In this document: one piece after another, positions 10,778-18,232 of the stretch | How the letters are laid out: each line of letters opens with the position of its first letter | How positions within the stretch are numbered: position 1 is the first letter of the stretch | NCBI GenBank assembly: GCA_046094505.1 | Contig: JBJTHN010000049.1 | Coordinates: 1-19,921 of the forward strand | Length of the DNA: 19,921 nt | DNA from: RFTU01 sp046094505 | GTDB lineage: Bacteria; Pseudomonadota; Gammaproteobacteria; Burkholderiales; Burkholderiaceae_C | Reading direction: 5' to 3' | Made by a program: the position numbers and the translations under genes | Notes under the pieces: model-generated | Told to the model about the DNA's origin: nothing | The model's input: the letters and a program-made list of their open reading frames with translations, nothing else | Database searches by the model: none

Positions 10778-11570
10778 GGTGCACGCGTGGGGCAACAGGC
10801 TGGGGTCCCGGGCTGGGCCGGGAGGTCTGGGGGTTCAGGCCCTTCAAGTCGATGGGCTGCTCCAGCCGCGGCCCCTGGCGCTTCAAGATGTGCACCCGCA
10901 GGGCCTGTCCGGGACCGGCCTGCAAATGCAGGCGCAGGGGTGCCGGGGAAGGGTCCTGCCGACAGGCCAGGGGGCGCGAAACGAACAGCGGGATGCCGGC
11001 CGCCTGCGCCGCCCATTGCAGGCGGCGCAGGTGTTGGGCCTGGGCGTGGCGGGTGATCCACCACAGGCCGCAAATGCCCGGGCTGTTCAGCATCTGTTCG
11101 ACCGCCCAGGCGGCGTCGGCCTCGGTGGCGGGCTGCACCACCAACAGACGCTGAGGCTGCAAGCCCAAATGGGCCACGCCCGGGCCGTGCAGGCGCCAAG
11201 GGCTGTGCCCGAGCATCACCCAAGCCAAGCGGGCCACAGGCTGGGCGTGGGTGACGCCCGCCCAGTGGGCGGCCAGCAGGCTGCCTTCGTACAGGCCGGG
11301 TTGCGCACAAAGCAGTTCCACCAAGCCACCGGCCGGCCACCCCCCACCGGGCAGCTCGGCGTCCAAAGCGGCATGGCCGCTGGGCCAGGTGGAGCCCGGC
11401 TGGGCGCAGGCGTTGGCGCGCCACACCCCCGGCACCGACAGCGCGGCAGGGGCCGGGGCCACCACCCCGTTGATGCGCAGGCGGCGGTGGGGCGCCCAGG
11501 CGCCAGACGAGAAGGGCAAGGCCGGGCGGTCAGGGCCGGCCAGGCCACCGGGGTTGGAAATGGAAGACAT
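10737..11570 (-). CDS. imuA: ImuA, SOS mutasome accessory protein
   Basis: The 277-residue product is recognised as ImuA, a RecA-like partner of ImuB and DnaE2 in SOS mutagenesis. Support comes from LDAELPGGGWPAGGLVELL at about 69-87, the family's hallmark, from the RecA-fold-like LAWVMLGHSPWRLHGPGVAHLGLQPQRLLVVQPATEADAAWAVEQML segment, and from its place directly before imuB with a LexA box at its promoter. No intact Walker A loop is visible. The ATG at 11570 has no obvious ribosome binding site. The N-terminal 60 residues and the Pro-rich C-terminus are low in complexity and poorly diagnostic. A hairpin separates it from the lipocalin gene upstream, so imuA-imuB appears to be an independent unit. 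Confidence 0.9.
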   Translation of the reverse strand: MSSISNPGGLAGPDRPALPFSSGAWAPHRRLRINGVVAPAPAALSVPGVWRANACAQPGSTWPSGHAALDAELPGGGWPAGGLVELLCAQPGLYEGSLLAAHWAGVTHAQPVARLAWVMLGHSPWRLHGPGVAHLGLQPQRLLVVQPATEADAAWAVEQMLNSPGICGLWWITRHAQAQHLRRLQWAAQAAGIPLFVSRPLACRQDPSPAPLRLHLQAGPGQALRVHILKRQGPRLEQPIDLKGLNPQTSRPSPGPQPVAPRVHHVVDRPVPASVAP

Positions 11571-11616
11571 GATGGGCGATCAAAGCTGTATGTTTATACA
11601 GTGTTTATCGCCCATC
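11571..11616. repeat. 46-bp dyad concentric with the imuA LexA box
   Basis: GATGGGCGAT (11571-11580) and ATCGCCCATC (11607-11616) are perfect 10-bp inverted arms. Their centre, 11593.5, is exactly the centre of the LexA box at 11586-11601, with five bases between box and arm on each side. The right end of the dyad on the minus strand touches the imuA ATG. Confidence 0.85.
11586..11601 (-). promoter_or_regulatory. LexA box (SOS operator) of imuA-imuB
   Basis: CTGTATGTTTATACAG fits CTGT-N8-ACAG and is a near-perfect palindrome (6-bp arms). It lies 16-31 bases upstream of the imuA ATG. On the minus strand it includes TATAAA, a plausible -10 element, giving a short leader and direct LexA repression. 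Together with the dnaE2 box it shows that both halves of the mutasome are under SOS control. Confidence 0.92.
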
Positions 11617-11640
11617 AAGGGCTCAAATCCTGCGCCTGTG

Positions 11641-11673
11641 GGCCCGTTCCCGCAAACGGGATGGGGACGGGCC
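11641..11673 (-). terminator. Stem-loop directly after the lipocalin stop codon
   Basis: GGCCCGT (11641-11647) pairs with ACGGGCC (11667-11673). Inside are TCCCG and CGGGA, forming a second stem around a 4-base loop with a CCCCA bulge on one side. On the minus strand it begins at the base after the lipocalin TGA. No T-run follows. It probably separates the mnmG-rsmG-lipocalin transcript from the SOS-controlled imuA promoter. Confidence 0.4.
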
Positions 11674-12306
11674 TCAGGGCGCGAGGGTTTGGGCGTGGTC
11701 TTTCAGGCGCTCCAGGTCGAAGCCCAAGGCCTGCAGGCGGGCCCGCACGGCCTGCCGGTCTTCTGCGCCCAACTCCGGCGTGCGCGACAACACCCACAGG
11801 TATTCGCGGCGGCCTTCGCTGACGATGGCGTAGCGGCCGTGCTCCGGCCGGTCCACCACCCAATAAGCACCCCAACCCACACCGGCCCACCGCAACCAGG
11901 CCGGTAAAAAACTCACCTCCAGGCGGGCCGGTTGAAGCTGCCCGCCCGCAATGGCCGACACACCGGCCACCGGGCGCGCCCGGCCCGTCACCTGGTCGAA
12001 GGCCCCGGAGGCGGTGCGGCAACGGTTGAGCACCTCCACCGTGCCGTCCCCGAGCTCGCGGTAGGTGGCCGTGGTGTCGACCACGCACTGGCGTTGAAAG
12101 AAGTTGGGGTAGTAGGCCACTTGGTACCAACGGCCCATATAGGGCGTCACCGCCAGGGTGGGCAAGGGCTGAAGGGGCGGGGCCTCGGCCACCGGGCGGC
12201 TCGAAGCCTGGGCCGACGCTGTGGGCATGGCCCCACACAGCGCCAGCAGGGCCATCAGGGCAGCCGCAGACCGAAACAAGGACAGGTCAACAAGGCGCAT
12301 GGGCAT
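11674..12306 (-). CDS. Blc-like bacterial lipocalin, exported
   Basis: This 210-residue protein begins with a signal peptide (hydrophobic 14-28, likely cleavage after the ASA near residue 32). The mature part carries the lipocalin signature GRWYQVAYYPNFFQRQC at 58-74 and the late strand YAIVSEGRREYLWVLSRTPEL, characteristic of the Blc/ApoD group that binds lipophilic ligands at the envelope. Cys74 and Cys96 could form a disulfide. Escherichia Blc is a lipoprotein, but here the only early cysteine (LALC, Cys24) is not in a standard lipobox, so a soluble periplasmic form is more likely. It starts 15 bp after rsmG on the same strand, so the two are probably cotranscribed. A second ATG two codons in, at 12300, is equally possible. 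Confidence 0.88.
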   Translation of the reverse strand: MPMRLVDLSLFRSAAALMALLALCGAMPTASAQASSRPVAEAPPLQPLPTLAVTPYMGRWYQVAYYPNFFQRQCVVDTTATYRELGDGTVEVLNRCRTASGAFDQVTGRARPVAGVSAIAGGQLQPARLEVSFLPAWLRWAGVGWGAYWVVDRPEHGRYAIVSEGRREYLWVLSRTPELGAEDRQAVRARLQALGFDLERLKDHAQTLAP

Positions 12307-12321
12307 GGGAGGAGGCCAGCT

Positions 12322-13125
12322 TCAGGGTTGGGGGCGGGGCCGCATCCAGACCAGGCAGCGCTGGGCGCTCAGATGCGGGACTTGCAAGGGTTCCACGTGA
12401 AACACATCAATGTCCGGGGGCAGGGCCTTCATCTCATCGGTGGGCACCACACCCTTGAGGGCCATCCAGACCCCACCGGGCGCCAGGTGCACACGCGTCA
12501 AGGAGACGATATCCGACAGGCTGGCGAAGGCCCTGCACGTGATCACATCGGCCTGCAAAGGCTTCAGGGATTCGATGCGGCCATGCACCGCCTGAAGCCA
12601 GCCCAAACCCAACTCCGCGGCCACCTGGCGGATGAACCCCGCCTTCTTGGCCACGGTGTCGACACAGGTCACGCGAACGCCCGCCCCAGCAGGCGGGACC
12701 CCCGGTCTCAGCCCTGAGGCCGCCAGGGCCTGCGGCAGTGCAATGGCCAAAGTGACGCCGGGCAAGCCCGCACCTGAGCCCACGTCCAGAATGTGCGGCC
12801 CCCAGCACAGGGGCTGCGCCTGGACATCCTCAGGCCGCATGGCGGCGCGGGGTGCGGCCCCACCAGCAGCCCCACCAGCAGCCCCGCCAGCAGCCCCACC
12901 AGCGGCCCAGTAGGCGGCCAGGGGCGGCACCGCGGCCAGGCTGTCCAAGAGGTGGTGGGTCCACATCTCGGCGGGGTCGCGCACGGCGGTCAGGTTGTAG
13001 ACCCGGTTCCATTTGGCGATCAGGTCCAAATGCCCCAGCAATTGCCCACAGGCCTGCGGGCTGAGCGCCAAGCCCAGTTCAGACAGCGCCGCCGGCAGCT
13101 GCGCGCGGGTGTCCAGTGCGGTCAA
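12322..13125 (-). CDS. rsmG: 16S rRNA (guanine-527 N7) methyltransferase RsmG (GidB)
   Basis: RsmG methylates G527 of 16S rRNA using S-adenosylmethionine. The N-terminal helical region KWNRVYNLTAVRDPAEMWTHHLLDSL and the SAM-binding motif HILDVGSGAGLPGV (111-124) are diagnostic. At 267 residues it is about 60 longer than usual. One insert, at about 74-95, is four AAGG repeats plus flank. A second, Gly/Pro-rich, is at about 135-150. The start is a TTG at 13125 sharing TTGA with the mnmG stop, with AGGA just upstream; no ATG or GTG alternative exists nearby. A parS-like site lies within the 3' part of the gene. Confidence 0.95.
   Translation of the reverse strand: MTALDTRAQLPAALSELGLALSPQACGQLLGHLDLIAKWNRVYNLTAVRDPAEMWTHHLLDSLAAVPPLAAYWAAGGAAGGAAGGAAGGAAPRAAMRPEDVQAQPLCWGPHILDVGSGAGLPGVTLAIALPQALAASGLRPGVPPAGAGVRVTCVDTVAKKAGFIRQVAAELGLGWLQAVHGRIESLKPLQADVITCRAFASLSDIVSLTRVHLAPGGVWMALKGVVPTDEMKALPPDIDVFHVEPLQVPHLSAQRCLVWMRPRPQP
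12389..12404. other. parS-like ParB loading site inside rsmG
   Basis: GGTTCCACGTGAAACA matches the parS consensus (TGTTYCACGTGRAACA) at 15 of 16 positions; only the first base differs. It is centred on CACGTG and lies in coding sequence, where it encodes Phe-His-Val-Glu-Pro on the minus strand. parB is 9.6 kb away in this window. Confidence 0.85.
12861..12908 (-). repeat. 12-bp tandem repeat (four units) in rsmG
   Basis: Four consecutive 12-bp units start at 12861, 12873, 12885 and 12897. The first two are identical (CACCAGCAGCCC); the third and fourth each differ by one base. In the rsmG frame they encode Ala-Ala-Gly-Gly four times, between the N-terminal helices and the SAM-binding domain. 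Because 12 is divisible by three, unit gain or loss would keep the frame. Confidence 0.95.
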
Positions 13126-15173
13126 GCAGCGTCCTGGTCCACCTGGCCCGACGATGGTGGCACGGACACCCCCGGCGCCGGCGCGCCCGATGTGGCACCC
13201 GCCCCGCGGGGCTCGAAGCCGCGGAACCGGCCCTTCTTCAGGTGCACCAGCAGGAGGGAAATCGCCGCCGGCGTCACCCCCGACACCCGCGAGGCCTGGC
13301 CCAAGGTTTCCGGGCGGTGGCGGCTGAGCTTCTGGCGTACCTCGATGCTCAGAGCGGTCACCGCGCCGTAGTCAAAATCTTCGGGCAGCTTCAGGTTCTC
13401 ATAGTGGGCCGCCCGCGCCACCTCTTCCACCTGCTTGTCGATGTAGCCCGCATACTTGGTGGCGATCTCCACCTGCTCCACCACCGCATGGGCCAGGCCA
13501 GCACCCAGGGACTCACGAAGCGTTTCACGTGAAACACCCGCATCGGGGCGCGCCAGGGCCGCCACTTCCGCCACGGTATCAAAGCCCACACCCGGGCGGC
13601 GCAGCAGGTCGATCAGGTTGTACTCGTGTTCCAGGGCCTTGCCCAAGAGCCGCTCAGCCGCTTCAGGCGGCAGGAGTCCGGGGTGCACCCAGGTGGACTT
13701 CAGGCGCTCGGTTTCACGTGAAACCGCATCCCGCTTGCGGTTGAAGGCGTCCCAGCGCGCATCGTCCACCAGCCCCAAGGCCCGGCCCCGCTCGGTCAGA
13801 CGGGCGTCGGCATTGTCTTCGCGCAGCTGCAGCCTGAACTCAGCCCGGCTGGTGAACATGCGGTAGGGCTCGGTCACGCCCTTGGTGATCAGGTCGTCGA
13901 CCAAGACACCCAGGTAGGCCTCGTCACGGCGAAGGGTGAGGGCCGCGCGCCCCTGGGTCTGAAGGGCGGCATTGATGCCGGCATACAGGCCCTGCGCAGC
14001 CGCTTCCTCGTAGCCGGTGGTGCCGTTGATCTGCCCGGCCAAGAACAAGCCCCCGATCGACTTGGACTCAAAGCTGGTCTTCAGCGAGCGCGGGTCGTAG
14101 TAGTCGTATTCAATGGCATAGCCGGGACGCACGATGTGTGCCCGCTCCAGCCCCGGGATGGACTGAACCGCCGCCAACTGGATGTCAAACGGCAGCGACG
14201 TGGAGATCCCGTTCGGGTAGAACTCGTGGGTGCTCAAACCCTCGGGCTCCAGAAAGATCTGGTGGCTGTCCTTGTCGGCAAAGCGGTGGATCTTGTCTTC
14301 AATGCTGGGGCAGTAACGCGGCCCCACACCCTCGATCACACCCGTGAACATGGGGCTGCGCTCAAAGCCGGATCGGATGATGTCGTGCGTGCCCGCATGG
14401 GTGTGGGTGATCCAGCAAGGCAACTGCTGCGGGTGCTGATCCGGCGTGCCCAAGAAACTGAACACCGGCATGGGGGTGGACGGGGCCTCGCCGTTGGGGC
14501 CCGGCATCCCGTCACCAGGCTGCACGGTGCAGCGGCTGAAGTCGATGGTGCGGCCATCCAGGCGGGGCGGTGTTCCCGTCTTGAGGCGGCCCTGTGGCAG
14601 GCGCAGTTCCTTCAGGCGGCCCGACAGCCGAACGGCCGGCGGGTCACCGGCACGGCCGGCCGAGTGGTTTTCCAGGCCGACGTGGATGCGCCCGTCCAGG
14701 AAGGTACCGGCCGTCAGGACCACAGCACGAGCAGCGAAGCGAATGCCCACTTGCGTTACAGCCCCCACCACGCGGTCACCGTCCATGATCAGATCGTCCA
14801 CCGCCTGTTGGAAGATGTCCAGATTGGGCTGGTTTTCAAGGCGGCGGCGGATGGCCGCACGGTACAAGACGCGGTCGGCCTGCGCCCGGGTGGCACGCAC
14901 CGCAGGCCCCTTGCTCGCATTCAGGATTCGGAACTGGATGCCCGCCTCGTCGGTGGCCGCGGCCATGGCGCCCCCCAATGCGTCCACCTCCTTGACCAGG
15001 TGGCCCTTGCCAATGCCCCCAATCGAGGGGTTGCAGCTCATCTGCCCCAGGGTCTCCAAGTTGTGGGTGAGCAGCAGCGTGCGGCAGCCCATGCGGGCTG
15101 CTGCCAAGGCAGCTTCGGTGCCGGCATGGCCGCCACCGACCACGATCACGTCATAGGTCTGGGGATGGAGCAC
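13122..15173 (-). CDS. mnmG: tRNA 5-carboxymethylaminomethyluridine synthesis enzyme MnmG (GidA)
   Basis: MnmG is an FAD enzyme that, with MnmE, modifies the wobble uridine (U34) of certain tRNAs. It starts with the dinucleotide-binding motif YDVIVVGGGHAGTEAA, then MSCNPSIGGIGKGHLVKEVDALGG, and later the family motifs RPGYAIEYDYYDPRSLKTSFESK and GLFLAGQINGTTGYEEAAAQG. I prefer the GTG at 15173 (VLHPQTYDV), giving 683 residues. An ATG at 15239 is in frame but lies upstream of a TAAAAT -10-like box (15215-15220). The protein ends with about 30 extra Gly/Pro/Ala-rich residues beyond the usual KKGRFRGF end. It overlaps rsmG by 4 bp and contains two parS-like sites, both encoding VSRET. Confidence 0.95.
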   Translation of the reverse strand: MLHPQTYDVIVVGGGHAGTEAALAAARMGCRTLLLTHNLETLGQMSCNPSIGGIGKGHLVKEVDALGGAMAAATDEAGIQFRILNASKGPAVRATRAQADRVLYRAAIRRRLENQPNLDIFQQAVDDLIMDGDRVVGAVTQVGIRFAARAVVLTAGTFLDGRIHVGLENHSAGRAGDPPAVRLSGRLKELRLPQGRLKTGTPPRLDGRTIDFSRCTVQPGDGMPGPNGEAPSTPMPVFSFLGTPDQHPQQLPCWITHTHAGTHDIIRSGFERSPMFTGVIEGVGPRYCPSIEDKIHRFADKDSHQIFLEPEGLSTHEFYPNGISTSLPFDIQLAAVQSIPGLERAHIVRPGYAIEYDYYDPRSLKTSFESKSIGGLFLAGQINGTTGYEEAAAQGLYAGINAALQTQGRAALTLRRDEAYLGVLVDDLITKGVTEPYRMFTSRAEFRLQLREDNADARLTERGRALGLVDDARWDAFNRKRDAVSRETERLKSTWVHPGLLPPEAAERLLGKALEHEYNLIDLLRRPGVGFDTVAEVAALARPDAGVSRETLRESLGAGLAHAVVEQVEIATKYAGYIDKQVEEVARAAHYENLKLPEDFDYGAVTALSIEVRQKLSRHRPETLGQASRVSGVTPAAISLLLVHLKKGRFRGFEPRGAGATSGAPAPGVSVPPSSGQVDQDAA
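13521..13536. other. parS-like ParB loading site inside mnmG (site 1)
   Basis: CGTTTCACGTGAAACA matches parS at 15 of 16 positions, with a perfect 14-bp palindrome GTTTCACGTGAAAC at 13522-13535. It encodes Val-Ser-Arg-Glu-Thr in MnmG. Confidence 0.9.
13710..13725. other. parS-like ParB loading site inside mnmG (site 2)
   Basis: The 14-bp palindrome GTTTCACGTGAAAC occurs again at 13711-13724; the outermost bases (G and C) do not match the 16-bp consensus. The same peptide Val-Ser-Arg-Glu-Thr is encoded. Centre-to-centre distance to site 1 is 189 bp. Confidence 0.85.
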
Positions 15174-15214
15174 GGGATGGGGTGGCGCATCGAGCGCCCA
15201 GCGCAGAAACCCTG

Positions 15215-15220
15215 ATTTTA
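15215..15220 (-). promoter_or_regulatory. Candidate -10 element of mnmG
   Basis: TAAAAT on the minus strand lies about 42 bases upstream of the GTG at 15173. No good -35 box is seen at 16-18 bp. The call rests on the -10 match and its position in the divergent gap between mnmG and the Cys-cluster gene. Confidence 0.35.
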
Positions 15221-15262
15221 GGCGGCCCCCAGGCCGCATGCGCGGGCCTGCACAATCACCGC

Positions 15263-15517
15263 ATGCGCTGCGCCAGCGGCTGCGGTGCCTGCTGCATCGC
15301 GCCCTCCATCACCCAAGCCATTCCCGGCATGCCCGAAGGCAAGCCGGCTGGCGTGCCCTGCGTGCAGCTCACCGCAGACTGGCGCTGTGCCCTCTTTGGA
15401 AGGCCTGAGCGGCCGGCCTTCTGCGCTGGGCTGCAGCCCAGCGCCGAGATGTGCGGCAACTCCCGCGAACATGCGCTGCAGTGGTTGGCGCGGCTGGAAG
15501 TGCAGACACGCCCCTAG
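15263..15517 (+). CDS. YkgJ-family cysteine cluster protein
   Basis: This 84-residue protein has eight cysteines (3, 7, 10, 11, 33, 42, 54, 64) in the pattern CxxxCxxCC...C...WxCxLFGxxERPxFC...EMC of the YkgJ-like family. The family is thought to bind zinc or an iron-sulfur cluster; its function is not established. I chose the ATG at 15263, directly before the first Cys; a longer frame from 15182 would overlap the mnmG promoter region and adds no conserved sequence. No clear ribosome binding site is visible. It diverges from mnmG and converges on the thioredoxin-like gene. Confidence 0.85.
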   Translation: MRCASGCGACCIAPSITQAIPGMPEGKPAGVPCVQLTADWRCALFGRPERPAFCAGLQPSAEMCGNSREHALQWLARLEVQTRP

Positions 15518-15529
15518 GGATGCCGCAAC

Positions 15530-15549
15530 CCGGGGGCCAGCACCCCTGG
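15530..15549 (+). terminator. Hairpin after the Cys-cluster gene
   Basis: CCGGGGG and CCCCTGG form a 7-bp stem, including one G-T pair, with a 6-base loop, 12 bases after the stop. No T-run follows, so termination would not be canonical. Confidence 0.35.
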
Positions 15550-15588
15550 ACCCTGTTGGCCGGTGGCGTTCTGGCTTTGGTGTGGAAG

Positions 15589-15605
15589 TTGGCCTCCAGG
15601 CCCAA
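15589..15605 (-). terminator. Small hairpin downstream of the thioredoxin-like gene
   Basis: On the minus strand TTGG-CC and GG-CCAA pair (six pairs, one bulged G) around a TGGA loop, 23 bases past the stop. The stem is short and lacks a T-run, so this is a weak call. Confidence 0.25.
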
Positions 15606-15628
15606 CCCCATGCCCTATGCCCTTTCGA

Positions 15629-17263
15629 TCAGGCCTTGATGAGGTTCTGACAGGTTTGGCGCTGCCCATCGGCCGCCGGTACGTTGGCACACACGCCGTT
15701 GAGCTGCTGCTGCAGCCGCTGCAACACCGCGGCCTGCGCCGCCCCCTTGTTCCATTCTTGGAGCTTGGTGGCCACGCGCTGCAGCGAGCGCCCGCTGCGC
15801 TCGTGGAAGGAAGCGCTGTCCTGTGCAGCTTCCTTGAACAGCTGAGCCGCCAGGGCTTCGATGCGGGCGGTGTCTTGCGGCGCCAGGTCGACCAGGGCGT
15901 TGAAGTAGCCTGCACCCCACTGCAGCCGTGTGGCCGGCCCCACGCTCATGTCGAAGGACTCCTGGTACCACTTCAGAGCCTCCTGGGTACGGCCCTGTTT
16001 GCGGGCGTTGGAACCCAGCTGGCTCATCAGGTAGTAGGGCGAATGGCTGCGGGCAAGGTTGGCCTTGAGCAGGGCATCGCTGTCTTCCCACAAGCCGGCC
16101 TGGCCCAACAGGTAGGCGGTAGACGTGATCACGGCCTGGCGTTCATAGCCGTCGGTGATCTCGCGGTCCATGCGCTGGGCCTGTTCGCGGGCCAGCTGCA
16201 CCAGGGGCTCGGGCAGGCGGGGCTTGAGGGTGTCCTTGCCCTGTCCGAGGCGGGCCAGGGCGATGCGCTCGATCACCACTTGGGTGCGGTCGCCGCGCGA
16301 CAGCGAAGCATCGGCCTGCGCGCGAAGCAAGGCCGCGTCCATGCGCTGCACCAGGGCCACGCGCTCGGGCGAGCCCTCGGTCGTGAGCACCTGCACCATC
16401 TTCGCGCCACCGCCGGTCAGCACATCCAGGTGCAGCTTGGTGGAGGCCGCGTCGGCCAGCACGGTCTGTACGAGTTCGCGCAACATGGCATCGGGCTTGA
16501 TGCCCCGGCCATCGTCGCTGGTGGCCAGGGCCTTGAGCCACAGGCGGGTAGCGATCTCGCCATGGGTTTGCGCCACCTCACGCGAGGCACCGCCTGCCGT
16601 GCCCTGAGGCACCTTGGCCGCCAGTTCGGCCAACAGGTTCGGGCGTTGGGCCGGCGCCACCAACTGCGACTCGTCGGTTTCCCAAGAGTAGTAGGCCAAG
16701 GTGCGCCACTCGTTGGTGGACAAAGCCTTGCCGCTGCGCGCATCGGCCAGCACCTGTTGAATGGGGCGGCCGCCTGACAAGCCTGCGCGCAGCACGGCCA
16801 TCACTTGTTGGGCATCGGCCTCGCCGGGCAGCCGGGTGATTTCGGCACCCTGCGCATTCATCAGGATGACGGTCGGGTAGCCGCGCACCTTGAAGCGCGC
16901 CCCGAGCTTTTGCGCCCCAGGGCGGTCACCGTCCACATGCACGGCCACAAAGTCGCGTGCCTGGATGGCGAAGTCCTGAGAATTGAACAAGGTGGCCTTG
17001 AGCTGGTTGCACGGCGGGCACCAGGTGGCGCCCCAGTACAGCAGCAGCGGCTTGTTCTGGGCCTTGGCCTGGGCAAAGGCACGCTCGATGTCGGCGTCCT
17101 GCGCAGCAGCCAGCCAGGTGATGTTCTTGGAGGGCGGGTTGATCGACGGTGCAACCGGCGTGTTGGCCTGTGCAGCCGGCATCACCAGCAGGGCCGAGCC
17201 GGCCAGCAGCAGGGCGGCCAGGGCCGTACCCGGGAAGGGGTGGGGGCGGCGGGCATGTGTCAT
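15629..17263 (-). CDS. Exported thioredoxin-fold protein with a long C-terminal region
   Basis: The 544-residue product has a signal peptide (basic MTHARR, hydrophobic 13-30, AQA cleavage near 33), so it acts in the periplasm. A thioredoxin-like domain follows at about 48-155, with LLLYWGATWCPPC (CxxC at Cys82 and Cys85) and GYP containing the cis-proline (Pro130). The remaining ~380 residues are helical; parts such as SPYYLMSQLGSNARKQGRTQEALKWYQESF look like tetratricopeptide-type repeats. A disulfide reductase or thiol-exchange role is likely; the partner is unknown. I chose the ATG at 17263; a TTG at 17308 adds 15 residues before the signal peptide. It diverges from the pirin gene across 80 bp. 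Confidence 0.85.
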   Translation of the reverse strand: MTHARRPHPFPGTALAALLLAGSALLVMPAAQANTPVAPSINPPSKNITWLAAAQDADIERAFAQAKAQNKPLLLYWGATWCPPCNQLKATLFNSQDFAIQARDFVAVHVDGDRPGAQKLGARFKVRGYPTVILMNAQGAEITRLPGEADAQQVMAVLRAGLSGGRPIQQVLADARSGKALSTNEWRTLAYYSWETDESQLVAPAQRPNLLAELAAKVPQGTAGGASREVAQTHGEIATRLWLKALATSDDGRGIKPDAMLRELVQTVLADAASTKLHLDVLTGGGAKMVQVLTTEGSPERVALVQRMDAALLRAQADASLSRGDRTQVVIERIALARLGQGKDTLKPRLPEPLVQLAREQAQRMDREITDGYERQAVITSTAYLLGQAGLWEDSDALLKANLARSHSPYYLMSQLGSNARKQGRTQEALKWYQESFDMSVGPATRLQWGAGYFNALVDLAPQDTARIEALAAQLFKEAAQDSASFHERSGRSLQRVATKLQEWNKGAAQAAVLQRLQQQLNGVCANVPAADGQRQTCQNLIKA

Positions 17264-17343
17264 GCCCGACAGAATGCCACAGCCGAACGCTTCGTGCGAA
17301 CCCTTCAAAAGCGTCCCCCGTGCCGCCGTTCTACAGTTCAGCC

Positions 17344-18228
17344 ATGGACACGAAACCCCTGCAGCGCCCTCGCGGCATCGAAGCCCTGGTGGCCGGCACC
17401 CCTACTTCAGACGGCGCGGGCGTCAAGCTCAGCCGCGTGCTCACCCAACAGTGGCAGCGGCGCCTGGACCCGTTCCTGATGTTGGACCATTTTGGAAGCG
17501 ACCAAGCCGACGACTACATTGCCGGGTTTCCCGACCACCCGCATCGGGGCTTTGAGACCATCACCATCATGCTGCAAGGGCGCATGCGCCACCGCGACAG
17601 CGGCGGGCATGAAGGCCTGGTCACCGATGGCGGCGTGCAATGGATGACGGCCGCCCGGGGCCTGATCCACAGCGAAACCCCTGAGCAAACCGAAGGCCGC
17701 ATGGACGGTTTTCAGCTGTGGCTGAACCTGCACAGCAGCGACAAGATGGGGCCCATCGGCTACCGCGACATCGACGATGCGCAGATTCCCCGCTGGCAGG
17801 GGGAGGGCGCTGTGGTGCGGGTGATCGCCGGGCGCTGCGGCGCCGGCGCGTCAAACGTGGAGGGCGCCATGCAGCGCCCCAAAACAGAGCCGACGATCCT
17901 GGACATCACGCTGCAGGCCAACACCCGGTTCGAGCAGGCCCTGCCCGCGGCGATGAACGCCTTCCTGTACCTGCACACCGGCAGCGTGGTGGTGCAGGCA
18001 AAGGAAGCCCGGGCGCGTCAGATGGCGGTGTTGAGCAACCCGTCCGACAGCGATGGGGTGGCGCTGGTGGCCGGCCACGCGGGCGCGCGCTTGCTGTTGA
18101 TCGCGGGTCAGCCCCTGAAAGAGCCGATCGCGCAGTACGGGCCCTTCGTCATGAACACCCGCGACGAGTTGATGCAGGCGGTGCAGGACTACCAAGCCGG
18201 CCGGCTGGGCACCATCGCCGCGGCGTGA
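17344..18228 (+). CDS. Pirin family protein
   Basis: This 294-residue bicupin protein carries the pirin metal site: His65 and His67 in FPDHPHRGFETITIML, then His109 and Glu111 in ARGLIHSE, equivalent to the iron ligands of known pirins. Bacterial pirins include quercetin dioxygenases and redox regulators, so the exact role cannot be assigned. The ATG at 17344 begins MDTKPLQRPRGIE, a normal family start; no Shine-Dalgarno sequence is seen. The TGA is 4 bp from the end of the convergent NnrU-family gene. Confidence 0.93.
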   Translation: MDTKPLQRPRGIEALVAGTPTSDGAGVKLSRVLTQQWQRRLDPFLMLDHFGSDQADDYIAGFPDHPHRGFETITIMLQGRMRHRDSGGHEGLVTDGGVQWMTAARGLIHSETPEQTEGRMDGFQLWLNLHSSDKMGPIGYRDIDDAQIPRWQGEGAVVRVIAGRCGAGASNVEGAMQRPKTEPTILDITLQANTRFEQALPAAMNAFLYLHTGSVVVQAKEARARQMAVLSNPSDSDGVALVAGHAGARLLLIAGQPLKEPIAQYGPFVMNTRDELMQAVQDYQAGRLGTIAAA

Positions 18229-18232
18229 TCGC

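Noticed and set aside
12532..12545. GCACGTGATC, another CACGTG in rsmG
   Set aside because: Only the central hexamer matches; the flanking TTTC/GAAA bases required for parS are absent.
12307..15260. Possible oriC near mnmG and rsmG
   Set aside because: These genes are often origin-proximal, but I saw no cluster of DnaA boxes or AT-rich unwinding region.
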